From positions 62,001 through 126,000 of the forward strand of contig NZ_JACCDE010000001.1 of assembly GCF_013415125.1 (NCBI RefSeq): 64,000 nt of DNA, written 5' to 3'. The DNA comes from Vreelandella glaciei. Lineage in GTDB: Bacteria; Pseudomonadota; Gammaproteobacteria; Pseudomonadales; Halomonadaceae. This document shows positions 11,155-19,291 of the stretch, piece after piece. The notes below the pieces were generated by a model, which did no database searches, was not told the origin of the DNA, and saw only the letters and a program-made list of their open reading frames with translations. Position 1 is the stretch's first letter; each line of letters opens with the position of its first letter. A program made the position numbers and the translations under genes.

Positions 11155-13785
11155 ATGTCTGATCCGCAGCCGGTTTATTTAAGCGACTACCAGCCACCCG
11201 CCTACCGGGTAACTCATACCGAGCTGACGTTTGATCTTGACCCCGCCGCGACCCGTGTGAAAGCGCGACTGTTGATGGAGCGACATGCGAAGGCTGACGC
11301 GAATGCGCCGCTGGTATTAAACGGCGAACATTTAAAGCTCATCTCCTTGTCAATGGATGCAACGCCGCTGAATGAATCCGCGTATCAAGTAGATGCAGAG
11401 ACCCTAAGTATTGCCAATGTTCCAGAGCGGTTTGTGTTGGAGAGTGAGGTAGAGATCGCACCGCAAGAGAACACGGCGTTAGAGGGGCTTTATCAGTCCA
11501 ATGGTATGTACTGTACTCAGTGCGAAGCCGAGGGTTTTCGACGTATTACCTTTTACCCTGACCGCCCGGACGTAATGGCGACCTTCAAGGTCACGGTGAT
11601 CGGCGATCAGCAGCGTGAACCAGTATTACTGGCTAACGGTAACCCGTTAGAGCGCGGCGAGCTGGAAGGCGGTCGTCATTTCGTCACCTGGCAAGACCCG
11701 CATCCCAAGCCCTGTTACCTATTCGCGCTAGTGGCAGGCAACCTGCATCGCGTAGAAGATCACTTCACCACCATGAGCGGGCGCGAGGTCACGCTGCAAC
11801 TTTGGGTGGAACAAGAGAACCTGGATAAAACTGAACATGCTATGGCCTCGTTGAAACGGGCCATGGAGTGGGATGAGCAGGCGTATGGTCGTGAGTACGA
11901 CCTGGATCTATTTATGATCGTGGCCGTTAATGATTTCAATATGGGAGCGATGGAGAATAAAGGGCTTAATATCTTTAACTCCGCCGCGGTGCTGACGCAT
12001 CCCCATACCGCTACCGATGCCGCCTTTCAGAATGTTGAAGGCATCGTTGCCCACGAATACTTTCATAATTGGTCGGGCAACCGTGTCACCTGTCGCGACT
12101 GGTTCCAGCTTTCGCTGAAAGAGGGCTTTACGGTCTTCCGTGATCAGTGCTTCTCGGCGGATACCAATTCTGCACCGGTTAAGCGCATCCAGGATGTCTC
12201 CTTTTTCCGCACGGCACAGTTTGCCGAAGATGCTGGTCCTACGGCGCATCCGATTCGTCCCGACCACTTTATTGAAATTACCAACTTCTACACCCTGACT
12301 ATTTATGAGAAGGGGGCAGAAGTCGTACGCATGCTGCGTAATTTAGTGGGGGAAGAGAATTTCCGTCGCGGCTCAGATCTTTACTTTGAGCGATTCGATG
12401 GCCAAGCGGTGACGATTGAAGACTTTGTAGGCTGCATGGCGGAAACCTCCGGCGAAGAGTTAAGCCAGTTTATGCGTTGGTACTCCCAGGCAGGTACGCC
12501 GGATATTGATGCTCACGGCGAGTATGACTATGTGCATGGCGAATATCATTTAACGTTGCGACAGCGCACGCCCGCGACACCAGGCCAGCCGGATAAACTG
12601 CCGCTGCATATTCCAGTACGTATGGGGTTAGTCGGTACAAAATCAGGCCAAGACCTAACATTAACCCTCAATGGCGAAAAAATAGGCAAAGATGCCGTTA
12701 TTCACCTACGTGATGATGAGCAGACCTTTGTCTTTACTGATGTCGCTGAAGCGCCGGTGCCGTCTTTACTGCGTGAATTTTCAGCGCCCGTTAAGTTGCA
12801 CTTCCCCTATTCACGAGAAGATCTGGCCTTTTTGTTGACCCACGACAGCGATGGCTTCAACCGCTGGGATGCTGGCCAGCGCTTGGCGCTCTTGGCGTTG
12901 GATGACTTAATTGCTGCCCACCGTAATAGTGTCGAGAAGGTGATGGACAGCCGTGTTGTTGATGCCTTTAAAACACTTCTGAACGGCCCAATGAGCGATA
13001 AGGCGGTATTAGCTGAAATGCTGACACTTCCTTCAGAAGCCTATATTGCTGAGCAGCAGCCTATTGTGGATGTCGACGCCATACACGCGGCACGTGAATT
13101 TGTGCGCCAGTCGCTGGCGTTAGCCTTACGCGAAGAGTTTATGGCGGTCTATGAGGCCAATGTGACAGAGGAGCCCTACGCTCCGACGCCTGAGCAAATT
13201 GCCCAACGTAGTCTGAAAAATGTGGCGCTCTCCTATCTCATGTCGATCGAAGATGAGCAAGGTTTGGTACTATGTGAAGCGCAGTTTTCCGCTGATCATA
13301 ATATGACCGATGTTCGTCAAGCGCTGACGTTACTGGTACACAGCGATCGCGATGATTTGGCCTCACCAGCATTGAAATCATTTGGCGAAAAATGGTCTCA
13401 TGATCCGTTAGTGATGGATCAGTGGTTCACCATTCAAGTTTCACGCCCGCAGGAAGATGTGCTTGAGCGCGTGAAGTACCTGATGCAACATCCCGCTTTT
13501 TCACTTAAAAATCCCAACAAAGTGCGTGCCCTCATTGGGGCATTTGCCCAGAACCGAGTCAATTTCCACCGCTTAGATGGTCAGGGCTACCAGCTGCTGG
13601 CCGATGTGGTGATTGAGCTCAACCGGCTTAATCCAGAAATTGCCGCGCGGCTTATCACGCCGCTAACGCGCTGGCAGCGTTTTGATGAAACCCGCCAAGC
13701 ATTAATGCGGTCTCAATTAGAGCGTATTAAGCAAGAGCCGCTATCTTCTAATGTATATGAGGTGGTCGAAAAAGCACTGGCATAA
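11155..13785 (+). CDS. pepN: Aminopeptidase N
   Basis: PepN is a cytosolic zinc aminopeptidase of the M1 family that trims N-terminal residues in peptide breakdown. The 876-residue length matches E. coli PepN. The substrate-binding GAMEN motif is at about residues 264-268 and the zinc site HEYFH at about 300-304, with the second zinc Glu expected in LKEGFTVFRDQ. ATG 11155 is preceded by AGGAG (11141-11145); the frame upstream of it is not needed for homology. Confidence 0.97.
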   Translation: MSDPQPVYLSDYQPPAYRVTHTELTFDLDPAATRVKARLLMERHAKADANAPLVLNGEHLKLISLSMDATPLNESAYQVDAETLSIANVPERFVLESEVEIAPQENTALEGLYQSNGMYCTQCEAEGFRRITFYPDRPDVMATFKVTVIGDQQREPVLLANGNPLERGELEGGRHFVTWQDPHPKPCYLFALVAGNLHRVEDHFTTMSGREVTLQLWVEQENLDKTEHAMASLKRAMEWDEQAYGREYDLDLFMIVAVNDFNMGAMENKGLNIFNSAAVLTHPHTATDAAFQNVEGIVAHEYFHNWSGNRVTCRDWFQLSLKEGFTVFRDQCFSADTNSAPVKRIQDVSFFRTAQFAEDAGPTAHPIRPDHFIEITNFYTLTIYEKGAEVVRMLRNLVGEENFRRGSDLYFERFDGQAVTIEDFVGCMAETSGEELSQFMRWYSQAGTPDIDAHGEYDYVHGEYHLTLRQRTPATPGQPDKLPLHIPVRMGLVGTKSGQDLTLTLNGEKIGKDAVIHLRDDEQTFVFTDVAEAPVPSLLREFSAPVKLHFPYSREDLAFLLTHDSDGFNRWDAGQRLALLALDDLIAAHRNSVEKVMDSRVVDAFKTLLNGPMSDKAVLAEMLTLPSEAYIAEQQPIVDVDAIHAAREFVRQSLALALREEFMAVYEANVTEEPYAPTPEQIAQRSLKNVALSYLMSIEDEQGLVLCEAQFSADHNMTDVRQALTLLVHSDRDDLASPALKSFGEKWSHDPLVMDQWFTIQVSRPQEDVLERVKYLMQHPAFSLKNPNKVRALIGAFAQNRVNFHRLDGQGYQLLADVVIELNRLNPEIAARLITPLTRWQRFDETRQALMRSQLERIKQEPLSSNVYEVVEKALA

Positions 13786-13823
13786 TGGGCAACAGCAGTT
13801 AACCAAGGAAAGGAACAACAACG

Positions 13824-14783
13824 GTGACAGATTCGCAGCAACACTATTTACTTATTATTAATGGTAAATCTGCCGGTAACCCGGCATTGCGTGAAGCAGT
13901 CAATGAACAACGCCAAGCAGGGATGCAAATTACTGTTCGAGCTACCTGGGAAGGGGGCGACGCTGCTGATATTGCTGAGCTATCTGACGCCATGGGTATT
14001 ACGCATGTGATTGCCTGCGGTGGCGATGGCACGGTTAGTGAAGTCATGAACGGGCTGATGCGTTTGCCCCATGATCGTCGGCCGGTATTAGGTATCGTGC
14101 CATTAGGCAGTGCCAATGATTTTGCCACTTCAGTTGGTTTGCCATTAGAGCCAGGTCCTGCTTTAGCCGCCGCAAGAGCGCTAAGTGCCTACCCCATTGA
14201 CGTTGTGCGTGCGACGGCTGGTGCGGGTGGTGAGTCCGCAACCAGCTACTATATCAATATGACGACCGGGGGATTTGGCGCTGAAATTACCTCATCAACG
14301 CCGAAAACCCTAAAGCGACTATTGGGGGGCGGCGCCTATTCCCTGATGGGCGCGCTCAAAGCATGGCGACACCGTAGCTATCGCGGCACGCTGCATTGGG
14401 ATGAAAAAGAGGAGAGTGCATCGCTACTGTTGCTAGCGCTAGGCAATGGCCGCCAATCAGGTGGAGGGCAGGTGCTGGGGCCACGGGCCAAGCTTGATGA
14501 TGGTCGTCTGGATGTGCTTCTGGTCAAGGACTTTCGTTCGGTGACAGAACTGAGCAAGCTGATTAGCGAGCTGCAAAATTTTCCCTCTGAGGGGCGGTTT
14601 GTGCGCTATTTCACCACGACTCAACTAACGCTGACGACACAGGCAGGTGATCCGCCTTGGCCATTAACGCTGGATGGTGAGGCGCGCTGTTATGACCATT
14701 TTTGTGCCGAAGTAGTGCCTCTAGCGTTGCGTGTGCTGTTACCAGAGGAGTGCCCCTTACTCTCTTCCAGCAACCGGCCTTAA
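13824..14783 (+). CDS. Diacylglycerol kinase family lipid kinase (YegS-like)
   Basis: The 319-residue product has the diacylglycerol-kinase catalytic fold: IINGKSAGNPALR at the N-terminus, the nucleotide motif CGGDGTVSEVMNGL at about residues 65-78, PLGSANDFAT, and the two-domain layout of YegS-type lipid kinases. The substrate is probably phosphatidylglycerol or diacylglycerol, but the sequence does not decide this. The start is GTG at 13824 after AAGGAAAGGAAC. It lies 38 bases after pepN and may be read with it. Confidence 0.9.
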   Translation: MTDSQQHYLLIINGKSAGNPALREAVNEQRQAGMQITVRATWEGGDAADIAELSDAMGITHVIACGGDGTVSEVMNGLMRLPHDRRPVLGIVPLGSANDFATSVGLPLEPGPALAAARALSAYPIDVVRATAGAGGESATSYYINMTTGGFGAEITSSTPKTLKRLLGGGAYSLMGALKAWRHRSYRGTLHWDEKEESASLLLLALGNGRQSGGGQVLGPRAKLDDGRLDVLLVKDFRSVTELSKLISELQNFPSEGRFVRYFTTTQLTLTTQAGDPPWPLTLDGEARCYDHFCAEVVPLALRVLLPEECPLLSSSNRP

Positions 14784-14827
14784 CTGGTTTGACTCAGATT
14801 TTAAACGTTATAAAGGAGAAGTATCTA

Positions 14828-15625
14828 ATGGCAAATCGCGTGTGGATACCTGCAGTTGCCGCAATGGCTCTACTGCTGAGTGCCTGCGGTGACTCCCAGG
14901 AAGATCCCACCGTAACACCAGATGATAATTCTGAGGTGACGGATGATGAAGCAGTGCGCGAAGAGGAGTCCCCAGCAGCGGCTGAAAACGCGGCAGAAAT
15001 GTCTAGCCCCGAAGAAGTAGAGGATGACATTGAGGCACAGCAAGCCGCTGAAGAACTTGAGCAAGCGGAAGCTCTACGTGAAGGTAGTGACAGCCAGAAC
15101 GGTGATAATTCTGCTGCTGATGCTGCGACGGTAGAGGCCGAAGAAGATACGCTGGCAGCCGACCCTGACGATGTGCTCAATGAGGAAAGCGCAATGCCGG
15201 GGGAAGCAACCCGTTCTGATGTCGATGAGATGATTGCCGAAACTGAACGCCGCTTTGAAGAAGCGGAAAAACGCCTTGAAGAGCAGTTTCAAGAGGTAGA
15301 TCAGCAGGCGCCCACGTTAGAGCCGATGGAAAATGAAGATTTCTCGTCTAGCTGGGACGAAGACAACAGCTTGCCAGAGCGAACGCCGCTGGAAGATAAC
15401 CGTGAAGCTACCGACGTTGAGGCTTTGATTGAAGATACAGAGCGTCGCTTTGAAGAAGCGCAGCAGCGTCTTGAAGAGCAGTTTCAGGAACTGGAGAGTC
15501 GAGAGGCCGAGACTGGCCCAGCGATCGAGTCAGACGCGAGTGATAGTGATATAGGCGCTAGTGAGATGGATGAGCTTGATACCAGTGAAGATAGCCAATC
15601 AGCTAATCGCAATCGTGAGGAATAA
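14828..15625 (+). CDS. Acidic repeat-containing lipoprotein, function unknown
   Basis: I do not recognise this 265-residue protein. A lipoprotein signal is clear: a short basic N-terminus, a hydrophobic run and the lipobox LLSAC with Cys at about residue 20. The mature part is extremely rich in Glu, Asp, Ala and Ser. Two copies of a helical segment containing ERRFEEA and RLEEQFQE occur at residues 131-158 and 196-223, 65 residues apart, and look like coiled coils. The open frame continues upstream inside the lipid-kinase gene, but the signal peptide and GGAG (14816-14819) fix ATG 14828. A stalk or spacer in the envelope is a guess. Confidence 0.85.
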   Translation: MANRVWIPAVAAMALLLSACGDSQEDPTVTPDDNSEVTDDEAVREEESPAAAENAAEMSSPEEVEDDIEAQQAAEELEQAEALREGSDSQNGDNSAADAATVEAEEDTLAADPDDVLNEESAMPGEATRSDVDEMIAETERRFEEAEKRLEEQFQEVDQQAPTLEPMENEDFSSSWDEDNSLPERTPLEDNREATDVEALIEDTERRFEEAQQRLEEQFQELESREAETGPAIESDASDSDIGASEMDELDTSEDSQSANRNREE

Positions 15626-15665
15626 ACAGTTGCGGCTAAGCTGAGCCTTAAAAATCAGCCATAAA

Positions 15666-15689
15666 AAAGGCCCGCGTTAGCGGGCCTTT
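15666..15689. terminator. Bidirectional terminator between the lipoprotein gene and csp
   Basis: AAAGGCCCGC and GCGGGCCTTT form a 10-bp stem with a GTTA loop. An A-run on the left gives a T-run for the minus strand, so it can end both convergent genes. Confidence 0.85.
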
Positions 15690-15705
15690 GTCCATCCGGT
15701 AGCAA

Positions 15706-15909
15706 TTAAGCTGGGCGGATGTTGGAAGCCTGAAGGCCTTTTTTACCCTGAGTCACTTCAAAGCTGACTTTTTGACCGTCTTGCAGGGTCTTGAAGCCTT
15801 CAGCTTGAATTTCGGAGAAGTGGGCGAACAGATCGTCTCCGCCGTCATCAGGAGAGATGAAGCCGAAGCCTTTAGTATCGTTGAACCACTTAACTGTGCC
15901 AGTTGCCAT
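15706..15909 (-). CDS. Cold-shock domain protein (CspA family)
   Basis: The 67-residue protein is a single cold-shock domain that binds single-stranded RNA or DNA and acts as an RNA chaperone. RNP1 is KGFGFI and RNP2 reads DLFAHFS; WFND and the C-terminal ASNIRP are typical. Which CspA paralogue it is cannot be told from sequence alone, nor whether it is cold-induced. The 135 bases between it and the divergent exporter gene must contain its promoter and 5' leader. Confidence 0.96.
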   Translation of the reverse strand: MATGTVKWFNDTKGFGFISPDDGGDDLFAHFSEIQAEGFKTLQDGQKVSFEVTQGKKGLQASNIRPA

Positions 15910-16044
15910 TTTCTATTTCCTTAACGTGCTTAATATTCAAACGGGCAACTCAATTGTCCACCCGCTACAATTACTCTAGATGCAAACGCGGCTGTCGTCC
16001 AGCCACATACCTAAGATTTTTTATTTCTTTGCGAGCAAGCACAA

Positions 16045-16701
16045 ATGATGCAGTTGGGTTTTGTTGATGCGCAGTTTATTTCCTTTCTGGTGGCGATCAC
16101 GCTGCTCACGATTAGCCCAGGAGTCGACACGCTGCTAGTCATCCGTAACACGGCTCGCGGAGGCATTCGCGATGGTGTGACTACCAGTGTAGCTATCTGC
16201 TGTGGGCTGTTTATTCATGCCACCATCTCTGCGTTAGGCATCTCGCTTATTCTGCTGCAATCAGCCTGGGCGTTTCATATGTTGAAGCTGGTGGGGGCGG
16301 GGTATTTGATTTGGTTGGGGGTCACCAGTTTATTGGCAGCACGGCGAGGGCAGCCGCTGCCCGTTAATGGCGTACTAAAAGAGGCGCCTGCTGTTTCTCG
16401 CTGGCAGCCGGTTAAAGAGGGATTTTTGTCCAATGTGTTGAACCCCAAAACCGTGGTGTTCTACATGGCTTTTTTACCCCAGTTCATCGCTCCTGGAGAC
16501 CCAGCGCTACTGAAGTCGCTATGGCTGGCGGGGGTGCACTTTATCATTGCCAATATTTGGCAAATCAGCGTGGTTATGATGGTGGGAAGTGCCGGCAAGT
16601 GGTTGGCTAACGCACGTTTTGCGCAAGTTCTAAATGCCGCTACGGGCAGTGTATTGGTGGTGTTTGGTATTCGGCTGGCATTAACACAGCGCCCGGTATA
16701 A
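16045..16701 (+). CDS. LysE/RhtB-family amino-acid exporter
   Basis: The 218-residue membrane protein has about six hydrophobic segments and the family signature TISPGVDTLLVIRNTARGG near the N-terminus, with NPKTVVFYMAFLPQF in the middle. RhtB/LysE members export amino acids or derivatives such as homoserine and threonine; the substrate cannot be read from sequence. Two consecutive ATGs (16045, 16048) are possible starts. It is divergent from the cold-shock gene and convergent with slt; its stop codon lies in the loop of a GC-rich hairpin. Confidence 0.9.
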   Translation: MMQLGFVDAQFISFLVAITLLTISPGVDTLLVIRNTARGGIRDGVTTSVAICCGLFIHATISALGISLILLQSAWAFHMLKLVGAGYLIWLGVTSLLAARRGQPLPVNGVLKEAPAVSRWQPVKEGFLSNVLNPKTVVFYMAFLPQFIAPGDPALLKSLWLAGVHFIIANIWQISVVMMVGSAGKWLANARFAQVLNAATGSVLVVFGIRLALTQRPV

Positions 16702-16712
16702 ACCGGGCGCTG
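16687..16712. other. GC-rich hairpin at the exporter gene stop codon
   Basis: CAGCGCCCGGT and ACCGGGCGCTG are perfectly complementary (11 bp) around a 4-base ATAA loop that includes the exporter gene's TAA. No T-run follows on either strand, so it is not a classical terminator, although its place between convergent genes suggests a 3'-end or mRNA-stability role. Confidence 0.6.
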
Positions 16713-16736
16713 GTAATGTGACGAGTAGAGAAGTGC

Positions 16737-18686
16737 TTAGCGGCGGGCGAGGAGGGCTCGGTCGTAGCGTACCTGCTGTTCGTTATCGCTTAGCAACGAA
16801 ACGCCTTCGCTATTGCCGCCGTTGGCGAGACTCTCAAAAATCACCCGATAGCTAAGCACGGCCTGCACATAGTCCCGGGTTTCGCGGAAGGGGATGCTTT
16901 CCACAAATAGGTCAAATGCCTCTACGCCATCACCTAGCCATTGGTCAACGCGGCCAGGGCCAGCGTTATAAGCCGCAGCGGCTGCTAAGCGATTGCCCTG
17001 GTAGCGTTGCAGCTTGTCACGCAAGTAGGTGCTTCCCAAGCGGATATTTAGCTCTGGGTCGAGGACGCCGTAAGGGCCAGGATCACTAATGCCGAGTTCG
17101 CGGCTGACTTGGCTGGCGGTGCCAGGCATTAGCTGCATTAATCCACGCGCCCCTGCGGGTGAAAGAGCGTTAGGGTTGTAAGCGCTTTCACGCCGGGTAA
17201 TGGCCATCAGCAGGTACGGGTCTACGCCAGTGAGGCGACCCCAGTGCTGAAAGCTGTCGTGATAGGCCTGGGGGAAACGCCAATCCAGGGCGTCCCACAT
17301 TTCAGCGGCAATGGTGGTCTGCACCAGGCGTGCATGCCACTGCTGCTGAGCGGCGTAGTCGGCTAGCGCTCGTGCCTGTTGCGGCGAACCGCTCTGCACC
17401 GCGTGCAGCCACTCACTGTTGGCGAGCCCATCCTCGCCAATGCGTAGCAAGGCCTCGGTGCGCTGAACGGCGGGGAGTTGCGCTATACGCTGGCGCGACG
17501 CTTCGTCAAAATGATTGCGCTCAAGGTTCAACTGATAGGGTTGGCCGAGCTTTTCTGCTGCTGCAAAGCCGTAAAAACTGCGATCCTGCGCAGCCTGCTG
17601 GTAACGTGCCTCGGCGGCCGCCTGATTGCCAAGCTGCCCATTGGCGCGGCCCAGCCAATACTGCCAACGGCTATTTTCCTGCTGAATAGCGGGCATTTCG
17701 GCAATCCAGTAGAGCACTCCGTTCCAATCACGGCTAGCCAGCGCATGGCGGACACGCAGCTCTAACACGCGCTCGCTCTCAATACTCGGTAGTACGCCGT
17801 CAACCCAACTTAGCGTGCCCGGTACATCGCGCACCAGGGCGTAAAAAGCCAACTCTTCTTCAATGGCTGCACGGTCGCTGGGCAAAAGGTTTAAACGCGG
17901 CGAGAGCGACTGCCAAGCGGCAAGTGCTGCCGAGGTGTCCTCGCGGGTAAAGCGCTGCATGGCGGCCCTGTAGAAGCTTGCCGTGGCGGCACACTCCGGG
18001 CCCAGGCAGGCGGGCGCCTGGGTAATGGCGCTGCTGCGCGCGGCAACACTATCCACAGTGTCCAGTGCGGTTTGCCACTGGCCGCTTAACAGCCCGCCAA
18101 GATAGCTTGAGAGGCTCGTTTCTCCCGCCTGCCAGGCGAGCATCTTGCGCTCCCATATAGCCGTGGCATCGATAGTGCCGTTGGCCCGCAGGCGCTCAAA
18201 TAGTGGGTCGCAAGCGTTGGGCTGCGAGCTGCCTACGCGCCACAGATCTAACCCTGCCTCGCTTGCCAGCTGGGGTTGCGTCGCGAACAGCGCCGTATAG
18301 TAGTAGCACTGACGAGCAGTGCCTGCTGGCTCACCGTCGGCCACCGCGAGCAGGTCACTATAGCGCCCCGCGTGACCGTACTTTGCAATCGCTTGACCAC
18401 GCAGCCACCCCGCTAGGGGGGAGTCAGCGTGCTGGTCGATAAATTGATGCACTCGGTTAGGGGAAACGTTAGGCAATTGCCCCCTTATGCGGTGGTATTC
18501 CACGTAGCCGCGCAGCGGGTGATCTGCAATTGAGCGTTCATCGACACGCGACCACTGCTGCTCCCTTGCGGCGGCGAGCGCATCGCGTAACTCACTGTCG
18601 GATGCGGCCCACGAAAACGCAGGTAATCCCGCCAGGAGTGCTGTACACAGCACACGGGCGGTATGGCGAAATGGCGAAACCAACAT
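16737..18686 (-). CDS. slt: Soluble lytic murein transglycosylase Slt
   Basis: Slt cleaves the MurNAc-GlcNAc bond of peptidoglycan in the periplasm, leaving 1,6-anhydro ends. The 649-residue protein has an N-terminal signal peptide (about residues 1-27, ending FSWAA), a long helical superhelix and a C-terminal transglycosylase domain with RRESAYNPNALS; the catalytic Glu is residue 500. GARGLMQLMPGTA and AAYNAGPGRV complete the signature. The length matches Slt70. It is monocistronic, facing the exporter gene. Confidence 0.95.
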   Translation of the reverse strand: MLVSPFRHTARVLCTALLAGLPAFSWAASDSELRDALAAAREQQWSRVDERSIADHPLRGYVEYHRIRGQLPNVSPNRVHQFIDQHADSPLAGWLRGQAIAKYGHAGRYSDLLAVADGEPAGTARQCYYYTALFATQPQLASEAGLDLWRVGSSQPNACDPLFERLRANGTIDATAIWERKMLAWQAGETSLSSYLGGLLSGQWQTALDTVDSVAARSSAITQAPACLGPECAATASFYRAAMQRFTREDTSAALAAWQSLSPRLNLLPSDRAAIEEELAFYALVRDVPGTLSWVDGVLPSIESERVLELRVRHALASRDWNGVLYWIAEMPAIQQENSRWQYWLGRANGQLGNQAAAEARYQQAAQDRSFYGFAAAEKLGQPYQLNLERNHFDEASRQRIAQLPAVQRTEALLRIGEDGLANSEWLHAVQSGSPQQARALADYAAQQQWHARLVQTTIAAEMWDALDWRFPQAYHDSFQHWGRLTGVDPYLLMAITRRESAYNPNALSPAGARGLMQLMPGTASQVSRELGISDPGPYGVLDPELNIRLGSTYLRDKLQRYQGNRLAAAAAYNAGPGRVDQWLGDGVEAFDLFVESIPFRETRDYVQAVLSYRVIFESLANGGNSEGVSLLSDNEQQVRYDRALLARR

Positions 18687-18817
18687 GGTGCTCTCTCTCT
18701 ATAAATCGGTGTCACTTAATCTGGGCCTGGAGCAGCCCAAGCAGATTGCGGTGCAACCGCTATACTGAACGAATATTAGCCGTCATGATCTGACGGCCCA
18801 AATACTCAAAGGATTTA

Positions 18818-19156
18818 ATGTTAATGGCTCCATTATCCACTTGGTGGTTGCTGCGTCGACTCAAATCCCGCGTTTGGGCGACAAAACGTATTGTGCGCGC
18901 TTTAAAACTGTTTATCCCCATGACGCGTGATGTGATCCGCGGCGACTTTAGACCAATTCCCTGGTCGGCTTTTGGCATGATGGCATTAGCGCTGGGCTAC
19001 TTGGTAATGCCGTTCGACCTGATTCCCGATTTTCTGATGCTCATCGGCGTGGTCGACGACGTGCTGATTGTCGGATGGCTGCTCAATCGTATCGATCAGC
19101 GCCTGGAAGGTTATCGGGCATGGAAATATACCGATCCCGATATAACGCCTTCTTAA
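18818..19156 (+). CDS. YkvA/DUF1232-family small membrane protein
   Basis: The product of about 112 residues has a basic N-terminus and the DUF1232 motif MPFDLIPDFLMLIGVVDD (about residues 65-82), flanked by hydrophobic segments. The family has no established function. The start may be ATG 18818 or ATG 18824; AAAGGA at 18808-18813 is better spaced for the second. It sits between divergent slt and the heat-shock promoter of htpG. Confidence 0.85.
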   Translation: MLMAPLSTWWLLRRLKSRVWATKRIVRALKLFIPMTRDVIRGDFRPIPWSAFGMMALALGYLVMPFDLIPDFLMLIGVVDDVLIVGWLLNRIDQRLEGYRAWKYTDPDITPS

Positions 19157-19183
19157 TTCCACTTGTTTCTTAATCCCCGGCTG

Positions 19184-19211
19184 CTTGAAAAATTGCGGCC
19201 TATCCCCATAT
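19184..19211 (+). promoter_or_regulatory. Sigma-32 (RpoH) heat-shock promoter of htpG
   Basis: CTTGAAA at 19184-19190 and CCCCATAT at 19204-19211 match the known -35 and -10 consensus of sigma-32 promoters almost exactly, with a 13-base spacer. Transcription would start near 19217, giving a leader of about 75 bases before htpG, a classic member of the sigma-32 regulon. Confidence 0.9.
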
Positions 19212-19230
19212 CAAGTTCACGAAACCATTT

Positions 19231-19260
19231 TATCCCGCTGCATGTAAACGCAGCGGGATA
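19231..19260 (+). other. Stable hairpin in the htpG 5' leader
   Basis: TATCCCGCTGC and GCAGCGGGATA form a perfect 11-bp stem with an 8-base loop. It lies between the predicted transcription start and the ribosome site (AAGGG at 19279-19283), which it does not cover. No T-run follows. A 5'-end stabiliser of the heat-shock mRNA is one reading. Confidence 0.7.
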
Positions 19261-19291
19261 CGACTCAACGTGATTGATAAGGGCTAAGCGC

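Noticed and set aside
14794..15180. Ser/Ala-rich 128-codon frame antisense to the acidic lipoprotein
   Set aside because: Its composition is just the complement of the Glu/Asp-rich codons on the + strand; the lipoprotein signal favours the + strand.
19231..19283. RNA thermometer covering the htpG ribosome site
   Set aside because: The hairpin ends at 19260 and leaves AAGGG at 19279-19283 free; I saw no alternative pairing that hides it.
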